DNA of 19,441 bases from DATHWB01 sp040902855 (GTDB lineage Bacteria > Actinomycetota > Acidimicrobiia > Spongiisociales > ZC4RG35). The notes beneath the pieces are model-generated. The model was given only the letters and a program-made list of their open reading frames with translations. It searched no databases and was not told where the DNA came from. Location of the stretch: the NCBI GenBank assembly GCA_040902855.1, contig JBBDWN010000108.1, forward strand, positions 1 through 19,441. The letters run 5' to 3'. Position 1 is the first letter of the stretch. Each line of letters begins with the position of its first letter. The translations under genes and the position numbers were made by a program. Shown here one piece after another: positions 14,021 through 19,441 of the stretch.

Positions 14021-15400
14021 TCAGCCTGCCGGCCATTCCGCCTCGACCTGATCGAGTGCCTCTTGCACGGTCTTGAATCCGGTAGTCACCTCCGTGGCCG
14101 CCGTCCAGAACGTACCCGAGCCGACGGCTGCGGGCATGAGATCGGATGCGTCGAAACGCACCACGGTGGCCGAGCTGAGAATCTCAACGAGACCCGCTTC
14201 GAATGGCGAATACAGGCTGAGATCCTGACCGAGTGCGGCGGAGAGGAACCCTCCACCCTGGGCTGTCACTCTGGCGTTGGCCGCTTCAGGCGTGCTCATG
14301 TACTCCATCACTGCCCACACTTCAGGCGCGTCACGGAACGCGACGGCGTTGGTGCCCGCACCGAGGACCGGGCGATCGTCGGGTGTCTGGGCGGGGAAGT
14401 AGAAGGCGTCGATGTCTCCGTCCGGTCCGAGGGTGGTGCCCTCAGGCAGGAACGCCGAGAAGAACGAGGCCTGGCGATGCATTTCGCAGTCACCGTTGAC
14501 GAGCGGAGCGCCGTTGTCACCGAAGAACGTCGAGGCGATGGAACCACCGGATGCGAATACCGCTCCCGGAGTGTTCCAAATGTCGATGATCTGCTGCCAG
14601 ATACCGACATGCGTCTCATTGTTGAACGGAACCTCGTGAGCGACCCACTGGTCGTAGAACTCAGGCGAGGCGAAACGCAACGTCATGTCTTCGACCCAGT
14701 CGGTGAATGGCCACCCGGTGGCCGGACCCGACTCGATGCCCACACACAGCGGTGTGCGACCGTCGGCGATCATCGTGTCGATCAACGTGGTGAACTCGTC
14801 GAAGGTCTGCGGTATCTCGTAGCCGGCCTCAGCAAAGCGCGAAGGCGAGTACCACACGAGCGACTTGAGGTCGGTCTTCGTCGGCACGGCGTATTGGACG
14901 CCGTCGACATTGCCGAACGAACGCCAGGCTTCCGGCCAGTTTTCGGCGAGGGTGGCGTTCACATCGTCCGGCAGCGGCACGATGAATCCAAGGTCGGCGA
15001 AGTCGGCGATCTTTCCTGGCTGAGGGACGATGGCAATGTCCGGTGGGTTCCCACCAGATGCCTGTGCGTTGATCTGATCGGAGAAGTCGCGTGCACCCGT
15101 GTACACGATCTCGATCCCGCTCTCGGCAGCGAACACGTCGAGCGATGCTTGGAGCGCTTCAGCCTCAGCGTCGGTTTCCGGTCCGAAGAGGGTGACCCTC
15201 GTACCGGAGAGATCCGCCTCGTCCGTCGGTTCTTCGTCAGTTGGTTCAGGGGCGGCCGTCGTGTCCGTCCCGGCTGCGGTGGTCCCTGTGTCGTCAGGTG
15301 CGCTGGTCTCGTCCGTCGTCCCGGTGTCACCCGAGCAGGCGGCAAGCACCAGCATCAATGCCGTAAGCAGGGCGAGCAGCCCGCGCTTTCGTTGCATCAT
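14021..15400 (-). CDS. aglE: Lipoprotein sugar-binding protein, AglE-like
   Basis: The extracellular solute-binding component of the importer, 459 residues. A lipoprotein signal peptide (MMQRKRGLLALLTALMLVL) ends in the lipobox LAAC with the lipidated cysteine at 22. A Thr/Asp/Glu-rich linker (23-62) then tethers the domain to the membrane. The mature domain resembles AglE-type alpha-glucoside-binding proteins: YSPSRFAEAGYEIPQTFDEF, then CVGIESGPATGWPFTDWVED, and FFGDNGAPLVNGDCEMHRQASF. This favours an alpha-glucoside or similar disaccharide ligand, but the ligand is inference. GGAGG lies 6 nt before the ATG at 15400. The promoter (15490-15519) overlaps a LacI-type operator. The two-hairpin gap downstream suggests it is expressed more than the permeases. 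Confidence 0.9.
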   Translation of the reverse strand: MMQRKRGLLALLTALMLVLAACSGDTGTTDETSAPDDTGTTAAGTDTTAAPEPTDEEPTDEADLSGTRVTLFGPETDAEAEALQASLDVFAAESGIEIVYTGARDFSDQINAQASGGNPPDIAIVPQPGKIADFADLGFIVPLPDDVNATLAENWPEAWRSFGNVDGVQYAVPTKTDLKSLVWYSPSRFAEAGYEIPQTFDEFTTLIDTMIADGRTPLCVGIESGPATGWPFTDWVEDMTLRFASPEFYDQWVAHEVPFNNETHVGIWQQIIDIWNTPGAVFASGGSIASTFFGDNGAPLVNGDCEMHRQASFFSAFLPEGTTLGPDGDIDAFYFPAQTPDDRPVLGAGTNAVAFRDAPEVWAVMEYMSTPEAANARVTAQGGGFLSAALGQDLSLYSPFEAGLVEILSSATVVRFDASDLMPAAVGSGTFWTAATEVTTGFKTVQEALDQVEAEWPAG

Positions 15401-15476
15401 CTGTTTCCTCCCGTATTCGTTGTCCGCGTCGGAGATCGTCTCGATTCCCGGCGGAGCCCACAGAACTCTCTCGGCC

Positions 15477-15490
15477 TGTAAGCGGTTTCA
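15477..15490 (-). promoter_or_regulatory. LacI-family operator at the binding-protein promoter
   Basis: TGAAACCGCTTACA on the minus strand is a near-palindrome with a central CG, typical of LacI-family operators. Its first base is also the last base of the TAGGAT -10 box, so it covers the start of transcription. This position fits simple repression by the adjacent LacI protein. Confidence 0.65.
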
Positions 15491-15519
15491 TCCTAGGAAT
15501 GGGAAAACTCGGACGGCAA
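15490..15519 (-). promoter_or_regulatory. Promoter of the sugar-transport operon
   Basis: On the minus strand TTGCCG (15519-15514), an 18-nt spacer and TAGGAT (15495-15490) form a plausible sigma-70-type promoter. Transcription would start near 15483 and leave a leader of about 80 nt before the binding-protein ATG. Confidence 0.55.
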
Positions 15520-15529
15520 CTGATCTCGA

Positions 15530-16549
15530 TCATTCTTCGATCTGCGGCGGGGCCGTCGAGCCCCGCTCCACCAATTCGGTCGGAACCGTGACCAGTCGTC
15601 GGTCGCATCCCTTCCCATCCAGGCGTTCGATCATCAAACGTGCCGCCACCGCGCCGAGTTCCGTGGCATCTTGTCTGACCGTGGTGAGTCCGACGGTGAA
15701 CGCCCAGTCCACGTCGTCGAAGCCGACGATCGACATGTCGTCGGGGATCGTCAGCCCGGCTTCCTCGCACGCTCGCATCGCGCCCATCGCCATCTCGTCT
15801 GACATCGCGAACACCGCCGTCGGCCGGTCTGTCAGTTCGAGAAGGGTTTGCATCGCCTCGTATCCGCCCAGCGCCGAGAAGTCGCCGACCCGCTCCTTCT
15901 TCGGATCGAATCTCACGCCCGCCTCTGCGAGCGCGCCGAGGAACCCGGCACGCCTCTGTGGAGGACTCGATGCCGGGAACGCAGCCGGACCGCCGGAGAT
16001 GAGACCGATGCGAGTGTGACCGAGACCGAGAAGGTGACGGGTCGCGGACATCGCACCCTCGACATTGTCGATGATGACCGAGTCGATCGTGGGGCACTCC
16101 GCCCCCACCATCACCCACGGCAACCTTTGCTCTTCGAGAAGGGCTCGTTCCCGAGGCGTCGGCACGAGATCGACGATGATCACACCGTCCGCCCGCTTCG
16201 ACACTCCGCCTCCGACGTCGCCGAGCGCACGAGATCTCACCAGTTCGTCTGCGATCAAGAGCAGCGTGAGGTCATATCCTTGGTTCGTCAGCACGGCCTC
16301 GATCCCTGAGATGACCTGGCCCGTGTACCAGATGGGGATCGCAACCACCCCGACGGCGATCGTTCGAGTACGGCCGGCGGCGAGTCGTGCCGCGTTGGGA
16401 TCTGGTCTGTAATTGAGCATCGCGGCAACTGAGACGACCCGCTCACGGGTCTTGGGCGACACGTTGGGAAGACCCCGCAGGGCGCGCGAAACGGTCGCCA
16501 CCGACACCCCTGCCCGCTCTGCAACCTTCTCGATCGTCACCCTCGCCAT
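15530..16549 (-). CDS. LacI family transcriptional regulator
   Basis: A 339-residue LacI/GalR-type repressor. The N-terminal helix-turn-helix is VTIEKVAERAGVSVATVSRALRG (residues 4-26), followed by the hinge NYRPDPNAARLAAGRT (46-61). The rest is a periplasmic-binding-protein-like effector domain with the usual segments IDNVEGAMSATRHLLGLGHTRIGLISG, AVFAMSDEMAMGAMRACEEAGLTIPDDMSIVGFDD and LTTVRQDATELG. It lies directly upstream of the importer genes on the same strand and is likely their local regulator, comparable to AglR. The ATG follows a TTGACG/TTCACT promoter by 6 nt, with an operator-like site inside the spacer, suggesting autoregulation. The effector is probably the transported sugar or a derivative. 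Confidence 0.93.
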   Translation of the reverse strand: MARVTIEKVAERAGVSVATVSRALRGLPNVSPKTRERVVSVAAMLNYRPDPNAARLAAGRTRTIAVGVVAIPIWYTGQVISGIEAVLTNQGYDLTLLLIADELVRSRALGDVGGGVSKRADGVIIVDLVPTPRERALLEEQRLPWVMVGAECPTIDSVIIDNVEGAMSATRHLLGLGHTRIGLISGGPAAFPASSPPQRRAGFLGALAEAGVRFDPKKERVGDFSALGGYEAMQTLLELTDRPTAVFAMSDEMAMGAMRACEEAGLTIPDDMSIVGFDDVDWAFTVGLTTVRQDATELGAVAARLMIERLDGKGCDRRLVTVPTELVERGSTAPPQIEE

Positions 16550-16555
16550 CGGGCA

Positions 16556-16585
16556 AGTGAAAACGCTTCCAACAGCCGCGTCAAG
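16556..16585 (-). promoter_or_regulatory. lacI-type regulator promoter with operator in the spacer
   Basis: On the minus strand TTGACG (16585-16580), an 18-nt spacer and TTCACT (16561-16556) are followed after 6 nt by the ATG, so the mRNA would be leaderless. The plus-strand sequence TGAAAAACGCTTCCA (16558-16572) lies in the spacer and over the -10 box. Aligned with the operator at 15477-15490 it matches 10 of 14 positions, including CGCTT. Confidence 0.55.
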
Positions 16586-16597
16586 AATCGCAGCCGG

Positions 16598-16849
16598 TCA
16601 GCGAGTCAGAAGGGTGCCGGCTGCCCATACCGCAAAGACGACCAAAGCGAGCATGAGCAGCCGGCCGGTGCGCCTCCAGGCCGCGAATCCAGCCACTGCC
16701 GCGGCCAGCCATCCCACACCGAAACCCAGCGACCAACCCGGCGGCGAAACCCCGGCGACGGCCGCGGCGATCGCCAGCGCGGCAACGACGACGAACAGCG
16801 CGGCGGCAACCAACGCGTAGAGCACTTGACGTTCCGTCGGTTCAGTCAT
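16598..16849 (-). CDS. Small membrane protein, three predicted helices
   Basis: An 83-residue hydrophobic protein of unknown function. Three membrane segments are visible at about 10-34, 39-58 and 63-81. The second is separated from the third by WRRTGR, which should face the cytoplasm by the positive-inside rule. The ATG at 16849 overlaps the end of the DNA glycosylase gene by 8 nt, so translation is probably coupled. An upstream in-frame ATG at 16888 would extend it further into that gene and is less likely. I recognise no family. It is the last gene of the nfuA-glycosylase operon before the separately promoted regulator gene. Confidence 0.7.
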   Translation of the reverse strand: MTEPTERQVLYALVAAALFVVVAALAIAAAVAGVSPPGWSLGFGVGWLAAAVAGFAAWRRTGRLLMLALVVFAVWAAGTLLTR

Positions 16850-17411
16850 CGACGACCCCTGCCGCGACCCCGACCTCCCGGTATGCAAGAGCGAGGGTGT
16901 CGATCGTCTCGTGGGCGTTCAGGCCGCTCGGATTGGGGACCACCCATACCGCGCACCCCTCCCACGTCTCCTCCTGTCGACCCGCTCTGGCTCGCGGCCT
17001 GGCGTACGCCTGCCGGAATGCGGTGATTCCGGCGAACGCAACGACCCGCGGGCGCCATCTTTCGATCTTCGCACGGACGACCCTTCCCCCTGTCTCGAGT
17101 TCTTCCCGGTCGAGTTCGGAGGCCCGCGCCGTGGCGCGCATGACGACATTGGTGATTGCAACTCCGCGGTCGGTGAGATGACGGCGATCGTCAGGAGTGA
17201 AACCGGCGGAGCGGTCGATCTCGCGTTCGACGATCCCTGCCCGCAGGAGTGCCGGGTAGAAGCGGTTGCCGGGGTGGGCGAAATGGGTGCCGGTCGCGGC
17301 GGTCCACAGCCCGGGGTTGATACCGACGAACAGCAGGCGGGGGTCCGGACCGACCAAGTCGTCGACGGTGGCGTCGCGAAACGCCTCGAGTTCCGCGCGG
17401 GAGAACCCCAC
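16842..17411 (-). CDS. mug: G/U mismatch-specific DNA glycosylase
   Basis: A 189-residue Mug/TDG-type uracil-DNA glycosylase that removes U or T mispaired with G. Motif 1 is FVGINPGLWTAATGTHFAHPGNRF (28-51), with the GINPG core and the Asn that activates water. The second motif is NPSGLNAH (160-167), which enters the DNA helix in Mug proteins. The length fits the family (about 165-220). I chose the GTG at 17411, 5 nt after the upstream nfuA-like stop; the longer frame to 17564 lies inside that gene and has no family sequence. No good ribosome binding site is visible, so translation may be coupled to the gene before it. Confidence 0.9.
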   Translation of the reverse strand: MGFSRAELEAFRDATVDDLVGPDPRLLFVGINPGLWTAATGTHFAHPGNRFYPALLRAGIVEREIDRSAGFTPDDRRHLTDRGVAITNVVMRATARASELDREELETGGRVVRAKIERWRPRVVAFAGITAFRQAYARPRARAGRQEETWEGCAVWVVPNPSGLNAHETIDTLALAYREVGVAAGVVDD

Positions 17412-17416
17412 GCCGG

Positions 17417-18034
17417 CTACTTCTTGGCGGCCTCGTAGTACGGGTTGTCGCCGCTGGCGTGGTCGGTGACGTCGACCACTTCGCTGATCTCGGGAATGGC
17501 TTCCTTCAAGATGCGCTCGATCCCCTGCTTGAGGGTGACCGCCGCCATTCCGCAGCCCTGGCATCCGCCGCCCAAACGCATATAGGCGACGCTCCCGTCG
17601 ACCGACACGAGTTCCGCCTGACCGCCGTGACCGGCAATTGCAGGGTTGACCTGCTCGGTGAGAACCTGCTGAATCTGGTCGGCGAGCGGTCCCGAGAGTT
17701 CACCCGGTGGCGGCGTTCCGAGCACCGGAGATGCGGGAGAGTTCGGGTTGTTCATCGCCAAGCCCTGGTCGGTGATCGACAGCGACGACCCGTCGAGCTT
17801 GGAGACGTCGTCCTCGGGGATGATGATCGGGAGGTCGCCATGCCGCTCGACCCGCTTGCCGTCGGCGGCGTCTGCGACGGGGCTGAAGCTCAACTCGTAT
17901 TGGAACTGACCGCCGCGGATCCCGGTCACCTCGATGAGAAGGCCATACTCCTCGTCACCCGGCTCCTGTTCTCGCAGCGAGAGGATCATCTCCAATGCGT
18001 CATCGGCGACTCGGATGGTGGTTGGTTCGGACAT
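17417..18034 (-). CDS. nfuA: NfuA-like Fe-S carrier protein
   Basis: A 205-residue protein with the NfuA layout: an A-type (IscA-like) N-terminal domain, then a NifU C-terminal domain. The A-type domain (about 7-100) has ADDALEMILSLREQEPG and NPNSP but no cysteine at all, as in NfuA proteins whose A-type domain is degenerate and serves for target binding. The Nfu domain (about 117-192) has INPAIAGHGGQ-like sequence and Cys158-x-x-Cys161 in GGGCQGCGMA, which would bind a 4Fe-4S cluster shared by a dimer. It delivers clusters to apo-enzymes. The ATG at 18034 follows TACCAT by 7 nt with no Shine-Dalgarno sequence, fitting a leaderless mRNA. It heads an operon with the glycosylase and a small membrane protein. 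Confidence 0.9.
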   Translation of the reverse strand: MSEPTTIRVADDALEMILSLREQEPGDEEYGLLIEVTGIRGGQFQYELSFSPVADAADGKRVERHGDLPIIIPEDDVSKLDGSSLSITDQGLAMNNPNSPASPVLGTPPPGELSGPLADQIQQVLTEQVNPAIAGHGGQAELVSVDGSVAYMRLGGGCQGCGMAAVTLKQGIERILKEAIPEISEVVDVTDHASGDNPYYEAAKK

Positions 18035-18041
18035 GACCAGG

Positions 18042-18094
18042 ATGGTACCCCACTCGTCGGCACAGCCACAGTGCACCTTCTGCGGGCCTAGCGT
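18042..18094. promoter_or_regulatory. Divergent leaderless promoters, nfuA / ATP-grasp gene
   Basis: On the minus strand TACCAT (18047-18042) ends 7 nt before the nfuA ATG. On the plus strand TAGCGT (18089-18094) ends 7 nt before the ATP-grasp ATG. The start codons are 67 nt apart and both -35 regions would fall on the same bases near 18065-18071. Neither -35 is close to consensus. Confidence 0.5.
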
Positions 18095-18101
18095 CTCCCG
18101 A

Positions 18102-19316
18102 ATGCCGCGAGTCCTCGTGATCGTGCCGAATGACTCCTATCGCGCCGCCGACTTCGTGGCCGCCGCCGAACGCCTCGGAGTGGACCTGGCGATCGCGTCG
18201 CAGGAACGGCCTCCGCTGCGACCGGACGACTTTTTCGTCCAGATCGACTGCGCCGATCCGCGGGGATCGGCCGATGCATTGGCGGAACTCGCCGCTCGAA
18301 CTCCAGTGGACGCGATCGTGGCCGCTGACGACGCCGGGGTGGAGATCGCCGCGCTGGCGTCTGCTGCGCTCGGGCTGCCCGCCAACCCGCCCCATGCCGC
18401 GGCGGCGACCCTGAACAAGCTGGAGGCTCGGCGTCTGCTCGCCGCGGCAGAGGTCCCCCAGCCGTCCTTCGCCCTCCTCGGACCAGGCGACGATCCCAAA
18501 GTCGTGCTCGGCGAGTTCGGCACTCCCGCCGTCATCAAGCCCACGAACCTCAGCGCGGGACGGGGAGTGATCAGGGTCGACGACCCGGCCGACGCTGTGG
18601 CGATCACACGCAGGGTCCGAGCGATCATCGACGGCATCGGCCGCGACTCTTCGGCGCCGCTCCTCGTCGAGCGCTACGTCGACGGACCCGAGATCTCGGT
18701 CGAGGGGATCCTGTGGGACAACGAACTGGAGATTCTGGCCATCTTCGACAAACCGATACCGATGACCGGCCCCTCCTTCGAGGAGTCGATCTTCGTCACC
18801 CCCTCCCGGCTCACGGCGGAAATTCAGGCCGACGTCGGAAGAGTCACCGTCGCGGCGGTTCGCGCTCTCGGATTGAGTGAGGGCCCGATCCACGCCGAAC
18901 TCCGGATCGAGGCCGGCCGCCCGGTCGTCATCGAAATCGCCGGAAGAACAATCGGCGGGTTGTGCGGGAGGGCGCTGCGGTTCGGCCTCCTCGGCGCTCC
19001 ACTCGAGACGCTCGTCCTTCGCCATGCGCTCGGAATGCGGAAGGAATCGATGCGGAGGGAACACGCGGCCTCAGGAGTCCTCATGGTTCCGATACCGCGC
19101 ACCGGGACACTCCGGAGTGTCTCAGGGGTCGAAGAGGTGACCGAACTTCGGGAAGTCACCTCAGTCGAGATCACCGCCCCCATCGGCAGCCGCGTCGCCC
19201 CACCCCCCGATGGCGACCGCTACCTCGGCTTCGTATTCGCCCGAGCCGCCGATCCGGACACCGTCGAGGACATCCTCCGTGCGGCAATGGAAACCATCGT
19301 CGTCGAAGTCGACTAA
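18102..19316 (+). CDS. ATP-grasp domain ligase of unknown substrate
   Basis: A 404-residue ATP-grasp protein, probably a carboxylate-amine (or thiol) ligase that forms an acyl-phosphate from ATP. Residues 1-95 form the preATP-grasp domain. LNKLEARRLLAAAEVPQPSF (104-123) starts the ATP-grasp fold, VIKPTNLSAGRGV (144-156) is the phosphate-binding loop, LVERYVDGPEISVEGIL (188-204) contacts adenine and ribose, and GPIHAELRI (261-269) with VIEIAGRTIGGLCGRAL (276-292) carries the metal-binding acids. The C-terminal part (about 305-400) resembles that of L-amino-acid-ligase-type enzymes. No substrate-specific neighbour is visible. The ATG at 18102 is chosen over upstream in-frame starts because family sequence begins there and TAGCGT ends 7 nt before it. 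Confidence 0.88.
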   Translation: MPRVLVIVPNDSYRAADFVAAAERLGVDLAIASQERPPLRPDDFFVQIDCADPRGSADALAELAARTPVDAIVAADDAGVEIAALASAALGLPANPPHAAAATLNKLEARRLLAAAEVPQPSFALLGPGDDPKVVLGEFGTPAVIKPTNLSAGRGVIRVDDPADAVAITRRVRAIIDGIGRDSSAPLLVERYVDGPEISVEGILWDNELEILAIFDKPIPMTGPSFEESIFVTPSRLTAEIQADVGRVTVAAVRALGLSEGPIHAELRIEAGRPVVIEIAGRTIGGLCGRALRFGLLGAPLETLVLRHALGMRKESMRREHAASGVLMVPIPRTGTLRSVSGVEEVTELREVTSVEITAPIGSRVAPPPDGDRYLGFVFARAADPDTVEDILRAAMETIVVEVD

Positions 19317-19441
19317 ACGCGTTTTTCTCCCGGCGCGCGAGGCATCAACCGAGCGAAGCGAAGGTCGTGCCGAATATCTCTCCCCCCAGGGACGAAGTCC
19401 CGTTGGGATGCTCCTATAGATGTCAAGTGGCGTGTTGGAGG
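19317..19441. other. Non-coding right end with a strong hairpin
   Basis: No gene is supported here. AAACGCGTTTTTC follows the ATP-grasp stop directly and could be a weak terminator (palindrome plus T-run). A hairpin is formed by CCCA (19385-19388) plus GGGAC (19389-19393), loop GAA, GTCCC (19397-19401), bulge GT, TGGG (19404-19407). A weaker paired region joins GGCA (19341-19344) to TGCC (19368-19371). A repeat or structured RNA is possible; the window ends before its limits can be seen. Confidence 0.45.

Noticed and set aside
13958..15481. A 507-codon plus-strand frame opposite the binding-protein gene
   Set aside because: Long antisense frames are common in high-GC DNA. The minus-strand product has a lipobox and family sequence, and this one has none.
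17412..17564. N-terminal extension of the DNA glycosylase
   Set aside because: The extra residues are Arg/Gly/His-rich and lie inside the nfuA-like gene in another frame.
19420..19441. Possible start of a new gene (ATG at 19420)
   Set aside because: Only seven codons remain in the window, with no Shine-Dalgarno sequence and no correctly spaced -10 box.
1..19441. CRISPR arrays, insertion sequences, phage or toxin-antitoxin genes, tRNA and rRNA
   Set aside because: No regular repeat array, transposase motif, terminal inverted repeats, integrase or cloverleaf could be recognised by eye.

Overview
This window is high-GC, densely coded DNA from a member of the Actinomycetota. The class Acidimicrobiia is my best guess. 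The support is a long homodimeric AceE, AglE-type sugar-transport genes with a lipoprotein binding protein, a radical SAM protein with a CCAEP tail, and widespread leaderless starts (a TANNNT box ending 6-7 nt before the start codon). I see no rRNA, tRNA, CRISPR array, insertion sequence or phage gene. No gap between genes is longer than 300 bases.

Left part (1-5270): a CCAEP-tail radical SAM/B12-binding-like protein (-) and an alpha/beta hydrolase (+) diverge from a 42-nt gap. In that gap the predicted promoters overlap. A cluster of inverted repeats then precedes aceE (pyruvate dehydrogenase E1, +). Copies of the same short motif also lie downstream of aceE.

Molybdenum block (5272-7525, all -): a 35-codon candidate small ORF, a MoaB/MogA-type molybdopterin adenylyltransferase, an XdhC/CoxI maturation factor and a CoxG-like SRPBCC protein. 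This is an accessory set for a molybdenum hydroxylase whose structural subunits are not in the window. A DUF1992 gene is divergent from it.

Redox and sugar-uptake block (7806-16549): an aldo/keto reductase and a luciferase-like flavin monooxygenase form a two-gene operon (-). A Gfo/Idh/MocA dehydrogenase (+) diverges from them. Convergent to that is an alpha-glucoside-type ABC importer (-): LacI repressor, lipoprotein binding protein, a 645-residue MalF/AglF-like permease and a normal-size AglG-like permease. There is no ATPase gene. Two LacI-type operator candidates lie on the promoters of the regulator and of the binding protein. Two strong hairpins separate the binding-protein gene from the permeases, and a UUCG hairpin sits between the Shine-Dalgarno sequence and the start codon of the large permease. 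The likely model is that LacI controls import of an oligosaccharide or glycoside and that the nearby dehydrogenases act on the product. The substrate cannot be read from the sequence.

Right part (16598-19316): nfuA-like, mismatch-specific DNA glycosylase and a small membrane protein form a tight operon (-). An ATP-grasp ligase of unknown substrate (+) is divergent from nfuA. The last 125 bases hold no gene but contain a strong hairpin.

The most interesting items are the CCAEP radical SAM protein, the oversized permease, the structured elements in the sugar-transport transcript, the inverted-repeat cluster before aceE, and the leaderless starts at most predicted operon heads.
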